DNA from: Sphingorhabdus pulchriflava
GTDB lineage: Bacteria; Pseudomonadota; Alphaproteobacteria; Sphingomonadales; Sphingomonadaceae
Assembly: GCF_003367235.1 (NCBI RefSeq)
Contig: NZ_QRGP01000001.1
Span: forward strand, 1,922,001 to 1,986,000
Reading direction: 5' to 3'
Length of the DNA: 64,000 nt
A program made the translations under genes and the position numbers. The notes under the pieces are model-generated. The model was not told the origin of the DNA, made no database searches, and was given only the letters and a program-made list of their open reading frames with translations. Positions 1 through 7,934 of the stretch are shown here, one piece after another. The first letter of the stretch is position 1. Each line of letters begins with the position of its first letter.

Positions 1-96
1 CTCACCACAGGCAATATCCAGTGGGTTACGCCAACGACCCCGCACCATCTGGAAGTGTCGGCGCCGTTCCGGCTGACAATCGAATTCTGGAAATAG
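1..96 (+). CDS. C-terminal end of an unidentified protein (partial)
   Basis: An open frame enters from the left edge and stops with TAG, giving the last 31 residues of a protein that ends L-T-I-E-F-W-K. The tail alternates hydrophobic and polar residues, like a beta-strand. The stop lies only six bases from the convergent surE stop, so the two genes are tail to tail. Too little is visible to name a family. Confidence 0.45.
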   Translation, partial: LTTGNIQWVTPTTPHHLEVSAPFRLTIEFWK

Positions 97-102
97 CGCC
101 GT

Positions 103-867
103 TCAGGAATAAGCGGCGCGCAGTACGTCCAGCGATTCGCGATGGGTCAGATCGAGTTGCAGCGGCGTGACCGAGATGAAACCGTCATCGACGACTTCAA
201 GGTCGGTGTCATGGCCCGAAGTATGCTCTACGCCGTGCAGTCCGAACCAGTAATAGTCGTAACCGCGCGGATCAGTGCCCTTAACGATTGAGCCGCGGCT
301 GTAATCGTGGAAACCCTGCCGGACGACCTGGATGCCTTTCACCGCATCCGGCGCAATTGCCGGGAAGTTCACATTGACCAATGTGCGGGGGACAAAGGGC
401 GTTTCAAGCAATGGCGCCAGCACCTTGGCGCCCCATGCTTCGGCGGCGGAGAAAGGTACGGCATCGCCCATGCCTTCCTTGCCATAGACCTGGCTCATCG
501 CAATCGCGCGAACGCCGGCGAGCGCGCCTTCCATCGCGGCAGAAACTGTACCCGAATAAGTGATGTCGTCGCCCAGATTGGCACCGCGATTGACGCCCGA
601 CAGAACGACGTCGGGTTTCGCATCTTTCATGATCACACCCAGCGCCATCATCACCGAATCGGTGGGTGTTCCGGTCACCGAGAAATGCTGATGGCCATGC
701 TGGCGGATACGCACCGGGCGGGTGAGCGTGAGCGAGTGGCCCGCACCCGAATTTTCCTCTGCGGGGGCAACAATCCAGATATCATCGCTGAATTCGCGCG
801 CAATCTTTTCAAGGACCTTGAGGCCGGGGGCGTTCACGCCGTCGTCATTGGTGAGAAGGATGCGCAT
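103..867 (-). CDS. surE: 5'/3'-nucleotidase SurE
   Basis: SurE is a cytoplasmic, metal-dependent phosphatase that removes phosphate from nucleoside 5'- and 3'-monophosphates and is linked to stationary-phase and stress survival. The 254-residue product has the family start [10 protein letters not shown] with metal-binding D8 and D9, S40, the G-T-P-T-D-S segment at 66-71, and the S-G-V-N-R-G loop near 90-95. Length is normal for the family. It is the second gene of a serS-surE pair: its ATG shares one base with the serS stop (TGATG), which suggests translational coupling. The identification is secure. The true physiological substrate cannot be told from sequence. Confidence 0.96.
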   Translation of the reverse strand: MRILLTNDDGVNAPGLKVLEKIAREFSDDIWIVAPAEENSGAGHSLTLTRPVRIRQHGHQHFSVTGTPTDSVMMALGVIMKDAKPDVVLSGVNRGANLGDDITYSGTVSAAMEGALAGVRAIAMSQVYGKEGMGDAVPFSAAEAWGAKVLAPLLETPFVPRTLVNVNFPAIAPDAVKGIQVVRQGFHDYSRGSIVKGTDPRGYDYYWFGLHGVEHTSGHDTDLEVVDDGFISVTPLQLDLTHRESLDVLRAAYS

Positions 868-2147
868 CAGTTCATCGGCTCCAATTTTTCAATTCCGCCC
901 ATATAGGGCTTCAACACATCCGGAACCTTCACACTTCCATCTGCATTCTGGTAATTTTCGATAACGGCAACGAGCGTACGGCCGACCGCGAGGCCCGATC
1001 CGTTGAGCGTATGGACAAACGCCGTACCTTTGCCCTCCACCGGGCGATAGCGGGCATTCATCCGCCGCGCCTGGAAATCGCCGCAGTTCGAACAGCTCGA
1101 AATCTCCCGATACAGTCCCTGCCCCGGCAACCAAACCTCCAGATCATAGGTTTTGCGTGCACCAAAGCCCATGTCGCCAGTGCAGAGCAGCAATTTGCGA
1201 TAGGGAAGCCCCAGCGCTTGCAGCACGCCTTCCGCCGCCGCAGTCATGCGTTCATGCTCGGCAACGCTGTCCTCCGGGCGGGTGATAGAGACCAGCTCGA
1301 CCTTTTCAAACTGGTGCTGGCGGATCAGGCCTTTGGTATCCTTGCCGGCCGCCCCGGCTTCAGAACGGAAGCACGGTGTAAGCGCCGTCATGCGGATGGG
1401 CAGCGCGGCTTCGTCGAGGATCTGCTCGCGCACGCTGTTGGTCAGCGACACTTCGGCGGTGGGGATCAACCAGCGGCCATCGGTGGTCTGGAAATTGTCC
1501 TCGGCAAATTTGGGTAGCTGGCCGGTGCCGAACAGTGATTCTGTCCGCACCAGATAGGGTGTCGCACATTCGCTATAGCCGTTGGTGCCCGTCTGATGGT
1601 CGAGCATATACTGGCCAAGCGCACGGTTCAGCCGCGCCATCTGCCCGCGCATGAAAGTAAAGCGCGCACCCGAAATCGCGACACCGGTTTCGAAGTCGAG
1701 CCCCAGCGGCGGGCCGATCTCACTATGGTCCTTGGCTTGAAAATCGAAGGTGTGCGGCGTTCCCCAGCGGCTGACTTCGGCATTGTCATTCTCGTCGGCG
1801 CCTTGCGGCACTTCATCGAACGGCAGGTTGGGGATTGAAGCGAGGAGCGCGTCCAATTCGCCGGAAACGCTGCGCTCCCGCTCTTCCAGTTGCGGCAGCT
1901 TTTCCTTGAGCACGCCGACCTCCGCCTTCAGCGCGTCGGCGGTTGCGGCGTCCCCCTTGCCCATCGCGGCGCCGATGGCCTTCGATGCTTCGTTGCGGCG
2001 CGATTGCCCTTCCTGCAGCTCGGTCAGCACCGAACGGCGGCGTTCGTCAAGGGCAAGGATTTCGGCAGACACAGCTGCGGCACCACGCCGTGCAAGCGCG
2101 GCGTCGAAGGCGGTAGGATATTCGCGGATATATTTCAGGTCGTGCAT
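867..2147 (-). CDS. serS: serine--tRNA ligase
   Basis: SerRS charges tRNA-Ser (and tRNA-Sec where present) with serine in the cytoplasm. The 426-residue product has the expected long N-terminal coiled-coil arm (about residues 25-105, rich in E, R, L and A heptads). A class II catalytic core follows, with motif 2 around F-R-S-E-A-G-A-A-G and motif 3 around G-L-A-V-G-R-T-L near the C terminus. The ATG at 2147 is preferred over an in-frame TTG two codons upstream because M-H-D-L-K-Y-I-R is the family's usual N terminus. Its stop overlaps the surE start by one base. Essential housekeeping gene; confident call. Confidence 0.97.
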   Translation of the reverse strand: MHDLKYIREYPTAFDAALARRGAAAVSAEILALDERRRSVLTELQEGQSRRNEASKAIGAAMGKGDAATADALKAEVGVLKEKLPQLEERERSVSGELDALLASIPNLPFDEVPQGADENDNAEVSRWGTPHTFDFQAKDHSEIGPPLGLDFETGVAISGARFTFMRGQMARLNRALGQYMLDHQTGTNGYSECATPYLVRTESLFGTGQLPKFAEDNFQTTDGRWLIPTAEVSLTNSVREQILDEAALPIRMTALTPCFRSEAGAAGKDTKGLIRQHQFEKVELVSITRPEDSVAEHERMTAAAEGVLQALGLPYRKLLLCTGDMGFGARKTYDLEVWLPGQGLYREISSCSNCGDFQARRMNARYRPVEGKGTAFVHTLNGSGLAVGRTLVAVIENYQNADGSVKVPDVLKPYMGGIEKLEPMN

Positions 2148-2196
2148 GGCCAAGGCCTATGCCGAGCAGCGCGCGCGGGCGCAAGCGCCATAAACG

Positions 2197-2220
2197 AAAA
2201 GGGCGGCCCGAAAGCCGCCC
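2197..2220 (-). terminator. intrinsic terminator after the PEP-CTERM gene
   Basis: A perfect 7-bp GC stem (GGGCGGC paired with GCCGCCC) with a six-base loop is followed, reading on the minus strand, by a run of T. It lies just past the stop of the minus-strand gene beginning at 3470 and before serS, so it should end that transcript and insulate serS-surE. Confidence 0.75.
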
Positions 2221-2246
2221 CCCTCAACATTCCCCTGTGACGAAAA

Positions 2247-3470
2247 TCAGGCCGCTTTCGACAGCTTCTTCTTGGCATTACGGCGGCGAGCAAAAAGGCC
2301 GGCCGCTGCTGCGCCAAAGAGAAGGACCATCGGCGGGGCCGGAACGTCGGTGCCGCCGGTGCTGCTCGAGCTGCCGCCGCTCGATGACGAGGACGAGGAC
2401 GATGACGAGCTGGAGCTGGACGAGCTGCTGCTCGAAGATGAACCGCTCGATCCGGTCGATCCCGTGCTGGTGCTGCCGCCAAAGCTGGACGAACCACCTG
2501 ACGAGCTGCTCGAAGAGCTGGAGGATGACGAACTGCCCGACGACGAGGAAGAGCCGCTCGAGCCCGATGAACCGCTGCTGCCCGATGAACCGCTTGATCC
2601 GCCGTTGCTCGAATGGCCACCGCTGCTGCCATGATGCCCGCCATTGCTTCCACCGCCCGACGAAGAGCTTGAGGAAGACGAACTGGACGACGACGAACTG
2701 CTCGATGACGACGAGGAGCTTGACGAGCTGGTGCTGTTGTTGCCCGACGATGTCGAAACATTGCCACTCGAGGTCGACACGTTTCCGCTAGACGTTGAAA
2801 CGTTTCCGCTTGATGTGGACGACGATGTGCTGACGCCACCCGTCGAAGTAGAGACATTGCCCGAGCTGGTATTGCTGTTGTTGTTGTCGATAATGATAGT
2901 GATGCCGCCTGACGACGTTCCCCCCGTGCTTCCTGTGCTTGAAGGTGGCGGCGACGGCGGAGGAGCCGGTGGCGGCGATGGCGGAGGAGCCGGTGGGGGA
3001 CCGGGGTCACCTGACGACGTGCTACCCGTCGAGGTTGGATAAATATTGATGGTATTGTTGGCGCTTGCAGAGCCGCCACCACCGCCACTGCCTGAGAATC
3101 CACCGAAGAAGCCACCGCCGAAGCTGCCTCCGAATCCACCGCCGATCACAACGGGAACGCCGCCACCGCTGCTGCCGACATCACCCATCGGGGGCAGCGG
3201 CGCATAGGGAATCGGCATGGGCATGCCCTGGGCAATTGCCACAGGCTGCGGTACGCAGGTTGTCGTCGTGGTGCGAACAACCTTGCGGACGCGTTTGACC
3301 TTGCGGACAGGTGCGTGGCGCGCAATCTTTCGCGCTTTCACATGCTTCTTGGCCTTGTGTACCTTTACCTGTGCAGGCGGCTGGTCCGCAATCTGCACGG
3401 CTCCGCCACCGATAAGGGCACCGCCGCATGTGCAAGCGCACAATTTTGCCAAAGCCATCCGTACTGACAT
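2247..3470 (-). CDS. serine-tract PEP-CTERM-type surface protein
   Basis: A 407-residue, strongly low-complexity exported protein. A short hydrophobic N terminus containing C-A-C-T-C-G-G (residues 5-28) looks like a signal sequence. A very basic K/R/H stretch follows (36-66), then Gly-rich (100-135) and Pro-rich (157-176) segments, four S-G-N-V/N-S-T-S units (about 203-247), and a run of more than 20 consecutive serines (248-272). The C terminus has the three-part PEP-CTERM layout: V-P-A-P, a hydrophobic helix (M-V-L-L-F-G-A-A-A-A-G-L) and an R-R-R cluster. Such tails are recognised by exosortases, known from the family; no exosortase is visible here. Serine codons are mixed, so the tract is not a simple DNA repeat. 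The start has an AGAGGTCAGGGA ribosome site. Function is not known; a glycosylated surface or biofilm protein is an inference. Confidence 0.72.
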   Translation of the reverse strand: MSVRMALAKLCACTCGGALIGGGAVQIADQPPAQVKVHKAKKHVKARKIARHAPVRKVKRVRKVVRTTTTTCVPQPVAIAQGMPMPIPYAPLPPMGDVGSSGGGVPVVIGGGFGGSFGGGFFGGFSGSGGGGGSASANNTINIYPTSTGSTSSGDPGPPPAPPPSPPPAPPPSPPPSSTGSTGGTSSGGITIIIDNNNSNTSSGNVSTSTGGVSTSSSTSSGNVSTSSGNVSTSSGNVSTSSGNNSTSSSSSSSSSSSSSSSSSSSSSSSSGGGSNGGHHGSSGGHSSNGGSSGSSGSSGSSGSSGSSSSSGSSSSSSSSSSSSGGSSSFGGSTSTGSTGSSGSSSSSSSSSSSSSSSSSSSSSGGSSSSTGGTDVPAPPMVLLFGAAAAGLFARRRNAKKKLSKAA

Positions 3471-3849
3471 ATTCCCTGACCTCTTCAGTCGCCCCGACAG
3501 ACTATCGACCGGACTTGGTCGAAATTGGCTGTCCCTTCATCAAACCAAATGGGCAGAAGACTCCCATTGCTGCAATTGCATTAACCCTGTTCAGACCCAT
3601 TCACCTAAAAAAATCTCTAGAAACAGCGTGTAAAATGACGAAACGTCCCGTTGTGGAACTGTTTGCCCCGGCAGGTATTAACCCTAACCGAAGTTATAGC
3701 GGTTTTGTGACCGAAATTTCCACAGCCTATTCCTAACTTCGCCATTTGCTGCTTGTGCGACCTATGGCCCGAGTCTATAGCCCCGCCGCAAGAGTGGGAT
3801 AGCGGGCTTAACGGCCTGTTTGGAGCCGAAATTCGGTGGAGACGTCGTG
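3471..3849. other. divergent intergenic region between the PEP-CTERM gene and dksA
   Basis: About 380 bases without a convincing gene. It is more AT-rich than its neighbours and must hold promoters for both flanking genes. Short open frames on both strands lack ribosome sites and family features. A GGAAC at 3655-3659 has no matching CGTT at the spacing expected for an EcfG-type stress promoter. Confidence 0.6.
3753..3781 (+). promoter_or_regulatory. candidate dksA promoter
   Basis: TTGTGC and TATAGC are separated by 17 bases, a fair match to a housekeeping sigma-70 promoter, and point toward dksA with an untranslated leader of about 60 bases. The same bases read as CTTG-N19-CTATAG, one base longer than the heat-shock-type elements at dnaK and grpE, so an alternative sigma factor cannot be excluded. 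Confidence 0.4.
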
Positions 3850-4314
3850 ATGAATGCCAGCACAAAGCTGCAAGATAAATCCGATAAAATCAATGAATTG
3901 GAAAGTGACCTAGACCCCGATTATCTTCCGTCTGATGACGAGCCATTTATGAATGACAAGCAGCTGCGCTATTTCGAGTTGCAGCTGTTGAAATGGCGCA
4001 CAGATATTTTGGAAGAGTCGCGGGGAACCCTCAATCAGCTACAGGACGGTCCAATTCGCGAACCCGATCTGAATGACCGGGCATCGAGCGAAACCGACTG
4101 GGGCATCGAATTGCGCACCCGAGACAGGCAGCGCAAGCTTATCGCAAAGATCGATGCGGCCCTTCGCCGTATCAAAGAGGGCGAATATGGCTATTGCCAG
4201 GTTACTGGCGAACCCATCTCGCTCGCCCGTCTTCGTGCCCGCCCCATCGCAACAATGACGTTGGAGGCGCAAGAACGTCACGAACGTCAGGAACGCATTT
4301 CCCGCGACGACTGA
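3850..4314 (+). CDS. dksA: RNA polymerase-binding transcription factor DksA
   Basis: DksA enters the RNA polymerase secondary channel and works with (p)ppGpp in the stringent response. The 154-residue product has the coiled-coil region, the D-x-x-D-x-A tip motif (D-L-N-D-R-A, about 72-77), and the C-terminal G-E-Y-G-Y-C-Q-V-T-G-E-P-I-S segment. Only one cysteine remains of the four that form the classical zinc finger, a known variant among alphaproteobacterial DksA proteins. The ATG at 3850 has GGTGGAG eight bases upstream and is preferred over an in-frame TTG at 3820. The gene stands alone with a strong hairpin after it. Confident identification. Confidence 0.93.
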   Translation: MNASTKLQDKSDKINELESDLDPDYLPSDDEPFMNDKQLRYFELQLLKWRTDILEESRGTLNQLQDGPIREPDLNDRASSETDWGIELRTRDRQRKLIAKIDAALRRIKEGEYGYCQVTGEPISLARLRARPIATMTLEAQERHERQERISRDD

Positions 4315-4326
4315 TCAAGACGAACA

Positions 4327-4356
4327 CCGGCACAAACGCTTCATGCGTTGTGCCGG
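4327..4356. terminator. bidirectional hairpin between dksA and the M48 protease gene
   Basis: CCGGCACAAACGC and GCGTTGTGCCGG pair over 12 bp with one bulged A and a five-base loop. It lies between two convergent stops, so it can end transcripts from both sides. The T-run is poor on either strand. Confidence 0.7.
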
Positions 4357-4368
4357 ATTCGCTTTGTA

Positions 4369-5862
4369 TCAATAGGTGACAATCTTCACTTTCTGACCAG
4401 CGGACAAGGTTGAGTTGGCCGTTATTCCATTCAGCGCCAGAAAACGTTCTGTCTGGAAATTTTTATAGGCCATCCTGCTCGCCAGCGACGCCACGCTATC
4501 CGACTTATTGACCGTCACTACCCGCAATTTGCGCGGCTTGATGTCGGCGGCCTGCCGGTCGGTCAAACGTGTCACACTTTCGAACATCGATTCGAAAGGC
4601 ATTGAATTCGAAGGCGTAATTGTCACAAAGTGGAATGCTTGGTTCGGTGCCCATTCATACGCAAATATCATCAGCGTGACGACGCCGGATTGCTGTGTCT
4701 GTACATTGGTCGATGCATAAAAGGCCGAAATGCCGTTGACCGTCGGGTTCTTTATCGCGCCGTAACTTACTTGCTGCTGGTCGCCGACAACAGCCTTGAA
4801 GGCCGCATCGATATACGCCTTGCGATCGCCATTATAGGGCTGCGTGGTGAACAGCGCTTTTCCGCCATTGCCATTGATTGAAACGGCTTGCGACCCATTG
4901 GACATTCCATAGCCTTGCGGAACCGCAAAGCGCAGACGCAGATCCGGGTGCAAAAACTCCTGCCCTTCGATCACGCCTTCCTTTGGATCATCGTCGTACA
5001 TCATACCGTTGATGGCGTTGAGATGGGCATCCGCTTTACGAACATTATTGGACGGATATTTCTTTGCCACTGTCAGGGCACGCACGACCCGCTTTGCCGG
5101 ATCAGGGTGCGTGCTTGCCCATTCGGGCACCGAATGGCTGTTAAGCCCCGCTGCCTTGGCATCGACCGCAGTTTGTAAAGCCAGCGAATTGAGCATCGCC
5201 GACAAAGCGGATGGATCATAACCAGCCTTGCTAAGATACTGGATGCCCAGATCATCAGCCTGTTCTTCCTGACCACGCGAATAGGAAAGCGTGAACAATT
5301 GCGCCAATTGACCGGAATATTGCTTTGCCGCCCCACCAAGCGCCCCGGCCAAACCGCCGCTGTCCCCCAGCATAGCTCCACCGATCGTTCCGATGGCGCC
5401 CAAGATATTTGCGATTGTTGCCTGCTTTTGCCGCTTCTTGCTGTGGCGTGCTGCCGTATGTCCGACTTCATGGCCCAATACACCTGCCATCTCGGCTTCG
5501 CTATTACACAGCGCGGCCAGTTGCCGCGTGATGTAGACATAGCCGCCTTCGATCGCGAAGGCATTGTTGACGGCGGAATTCAGGAAGGTGACGGTGAATT
5601 CGCCTTCGCTATTGGCCAAGCCAGACTGCAAGGCGATTTTCTTGCCGACACTCTGGACATAGCTGGTCTGCGGGCTTTGATATGCGCCACCAAATTCCTT
5701 CAGGATTTCCGGATGATATTTCGCACCATTGGCCTTTTCCTTTGCGGTGAAAGGAAGCGGCGCGCTGCTCTGGGCCTTTTTTGCCTCGGCGGGCATGGTC
5801 GTTGAAACAACCCCCGTAAAGATCAGCGAGGCACCAAGGGTAAGTAGAATTTTTTTCCGCAC
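4369..5862 (-). CDS. periplasmic M48-family zinc metalloprotease with LysM-like C terminus
   Basis: A 497-residue exported protease of the BepA/YfgC type, a family that degrades or refolds misassembled outer-membrane proteins. After a signal peptide ending near A-E-A-K comes an M48 domain with the zinc motif H-E-V-G-H (in G-V-L-G-H-E-V-G-H-T) and the third ligand in the Q-E-E-Q-A-D-D helix. The last 50 residues (from R-V-V-T-V-N-K to Q-K-V-K-I-V) resemble a LysM peptidoglycan-binding module. The GTG start at 5862 has GGAGG eight bases upstream; an earlier in-frame TTG overlaps that site. Monocistronic. The protease call is confident; the substrate is inferred from the family. Confidence 0.87.
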   Translation of the reverse strand: MRKKILLTLGASLIFTGVVSTTMPAEAKKAQSSAPLPFTAKEKANGAKYHPEILKEFGGAYQSPQTSYVQSVGKKIALQSGLANSEGEFTVTFLNSAVNNAFAIEGGYVYITRQLAALCNSEAEMAGVLGHEVGHTAARHSKKRQKQATIANILGAIGTIGGAMLGDSGGLAGALGGAAKQYSGQLAQLFTLSYSRGQEEQADDLGIQYLSKAGYDPSALSAMLNSLALQTAVDAKAAGLNSHSVPEWASTHPDPAKRVVRALTVAKKYPSNNVRKADAHLNAINGMMYDDDPKEGVIEGQEFLHPDLRLRFAVPQGYGMSNGSQAVSINGNGGKALFTTQPYNGDRKAYIDAAFKAVVGDQQQVSYGAIKNPTVNGISAFYASTNVQTQQSGVVTLMIFAYEWAPNQAFHFVTITPSNSMPFESMFESVTRLTDRQAADIKPRKLRVVTVNKSDSVASLASRMAYKNFQTERFLALNGITANSTLSAGQKVKIVTY

Positions 5863-6009
5863 AGCCGAATCCTCCAACAGATATCACAGCATATCACGCA
5901 TTTAGGGTTCGCAGCGTAAATTGTTGCCATAGACAGGCAAGCCTATTTTCCCGCTGAAACTGCAATTCGAAAAAGGCGATGTTCCGCCGGAGCGACCTTG
6001 ACTGTCGCG

Positions 6010-6957
6010 TTAAAACTGACCCATTTTCAGGAATTTGGAATGTCGCCGACGCTTGATTTCGCCACGGCTCAGCCCATCATGCGCGGCAAGTGCTTCCGTC
6101 AGCGCCTTGCCCAGATTGGCGCTCGCTTCTGCATGGTCACGATGCGCCCCACCCATGGGCTCAGGCACAATAGAGTCGATCACGCCCAGCGATTTCAGGT
6201 CGGCAGCGGTAACCTTCATCGCCTGCGCTGCATCTGCTGCCCGGTCATTGGTGCGCCACAAAATCGACGCACAACCTTCAGGCGAGATCACTGCATAAAC
6301 CGCGTGTTCGAACATCAGCACGCGGTCGGCAGCAGCAAGTGCCACAGCCCCGCCAGACCCACCTTCGCCAACAATGCACGAAATCATAGGCACACCCAGT
6401 TGCAAGCATTTCTCAGTCGAACGCGCAATCGCCTCTGCTTGTCCGCGTTCCTCCGCCTGCACGCCGGGAAACGCCCCCGACGTGTCGACCAGCGAAATGA
6501 CAGGTAGGCCAAAACGGTCGGCCAGTTCCATCAGGCGGATCGCCTTGCGATAGCCTTCAGGTTTGCCCATGCCGAAATTGTGACGCAGCCGGCTTTCGGT
6601 GTCGTCGCCCTTTTCATGTCCGATTAGAACAATACGGCGGTTGCCCAAGCGCGCCAATCCGCCTAAAATCGCTTGATCGTCTGCAAAAGCGCGATCCCCA
6701 GCGAGGGGCAGGAAATCCTCGAACAGATTCGCCACGAAATGCTTGAAATGTGGGCGTTCCGGATGGCGAGCCACCTGCGTTTTCTGCCACGGCGTAAGCT
6801 TTGCATAGGTATCGGCCAGCAGCTTGTCAGCCTTGGCCCGCAATTTTCCGATTTCGCTGGTGGCGTCAATTTCGGTTTCGCCCGCCGTATCTTCCAGTTC
6901 CTGGATGCGGGCTTCGAGGGCTGCGACCGGCTTTTCGAAATCGAGATAAACTGTCAT
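6010..6957 (-). CDS. accA: acetyl-CoA carboxylase carboxyltransferase subunit alpha
   Basis: AccA forms, with AccD, the carboxyltransferase that moves CO2 from carboxybiotin to acetyl-CoA, making malonyl-CoA for fatty-acid synthesis. The 315-residue product matches the family from the N-terminal F-E-K-P-V helix through the core Gly-rich segment ([11 protein letters not shown]) to the usual [10 protein letters not shown] end. Length is normal. It lies 31 bases downstream of xerD in the same direction, an order common in alphaproteobacteria. Essential cytoplasmic enzyme; confident. Confidence 0.96.
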   Translation of the reverse strand: MTVYLDFEKPVAALEARIQELEDTAGETEIDATSEIGKLRAKADKLLADTYAKLTPWQKTQVARHPERPHFKHFVANLFEDFLPLAGDRAFADDQAILGGLARLGNRRIVLIGHEKGDDTESRLRHNFGMGKPEGYRKAIRLMELADRFGLPVISLVDTSGAFPGVQAEERGQAEAIARSTEKCLQLGVPMISCIVGEGGSGGAVALAAADRVLMFEHAVYAVISPEGCASILWRTNDRAADAAQAMKVTAADLKSLGVIDSIVPEPMGGAHRDHAEASANLGKALTEALAAHDGLSRGEIKRRRHSKFLKMGQF

Positions 6958-6988
6958 GCCTCGCCGTTAGAACCTGTGGGCGACGGGG

Positions 6989-7927
6989 TCAACGAGAGAG
7001 CGAACGTTTTGCCAATGGGTGCCTCTGGTTCACCAATTCGACCAGCTTTGATGAATCGACGTGCGTGTAGATTTGCGTGGTTGCGATGTCGGCATGTCCC
7101 AACATCGCCTGAAGTGCGCGCAAATTGGCTCCACCTGCCAAAAGGTGTGTCGCAAACGCGTGGCGAAGGACGTGTGGGCTTACCTTTGCAGGGTCGATGC
7201 CTGACTCCGCTGCAAGCTCCCGAATGATCTGAAAAAGGCGGATACGGCTGATATGGACATCGCCATTACCCGACGCCCGCGCGGCCCGTGATGGGAACAA
7301 ATATTTTGAATCCTTGGGTACAAATGCGTGCCAGGTGCCCACCGCTTGCCGCGCACGGTCAGAGATTGGGACCAACCTTTCCTTCGCACCCTTACCAATC
7401 AGGATGATATAGGGTCGGTCGCGCATGATCGATGCCCGTGGCAGCGCCACCAGTTCGGTCGCCCGTAATCCTGATCCGTACAGCAGCTCAACCAACGCCG
7501 ACAGGCGGTAATCGAGCGGCGATGGCTTCGGCTTCGAAAGGCGCGCCTCAATCGACGCGAAAAGCGCTTCAACCTCGGCTATATCCAGAACCTTGGGCAG
7601 TGCACGGCTTTGCACCGGTCGCGGCAACGCTGCAGAGGGGTTGTCCTGGCGAAACCCCTCTTCCTCCAAAAAGCCGAAAAATCCGCGCAAGGCCGCCGCC
7701 TTGCGTGCAATCGAACTATTTGCGAGGTGCGACCAGCCCGACGTCAGTATCGACAAGGTATCCTTGCCAGCGGCGGCCAGCTTGCCCGCCAGCATGTCTG
7801 AAGCCGCTAACAAATCACTGCGATAAGCCAATAATGTATTTTTTGCGACGCCGCGTTCTGCCGCCAGCATTTCGAGAAAGCGCTCGATCAGGTCGTTGTC
7901 GGTTCCAATATGACCCGCTTTATTCAA
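6989..7927 (-). CDS. xerD: site-specific tyrosine recombinase XerD
   Basis: XerD acts with XerC at dif to resolve chromosome dimers at the division septum. The 312-residue product has the N-terminal SAM-like domain (I-E-R-F-L-E-M-L-A-A-E-R-G) and the full catalytic set: R in S-G-L-R-A-T-E, K in G-A-K-E-R, H and R in H-V-L-R-H-A-F-A-T-H, H in L-G-H-A-D, and the nucleophile Y in Q-I-Y-T-H-V. No ATG fits the N terminus. The TTG at 7927, seven bases after the upstream stop and behind a GGAG, is the most likely start. XerD rather than XerC is assigned from the neighbours aroK and accA and from the better match of the N terminus. Confidence 0.9.
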   Translation of the reverse strand: MNKAGHIGTDNDLIERFLEMLAAERGVAKNTLLAYRSDLLAASDMLAGKLAAAGKDTLSILTSGWSHLANSSIARKAAALRGFFGFLEEEGFRQDNPSAALPRPVQSRALPKVLDIAEVEALFASIEARLSKPKPSPLDYRLSALVELLYGSGLRATELVALPRASIMRDRPYIILIGKGAKERLVPISDRARQAVGTWHAFVPKDSKYLFPSRAARASGNGDVHISRIRLFQIIRELAAESGIDPAKVSPHVLRHAFATHLLAGGANLRALQAMLGHADIATTQIYTHVDSSKLVELVNQRHPLAKRSLSR

Positions 7928-7934
7928 CGCGCAA

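Noticed and set aside
307-906. 199-codon frame antisense to surE
   Set aside because: Overlaps a well-identified gene; no ribosome site.
2272-3042. Two acidic, leucine-rich open frames on the plus strand opposite the serine-tract gene
   Set aside because: They are the antisense of serine/glycine codons; no start signal or family features.
2135-3139. Arginine/alanine-rich 334-codon frame on the minus strand
   Set aside because: A frame-shifted shadow of the PEP-CTERM gene with skewed composition.
3655-3659. GGAAC as a possible EcfG stress promoter
   Set aside because: No CGTT at the required distance.
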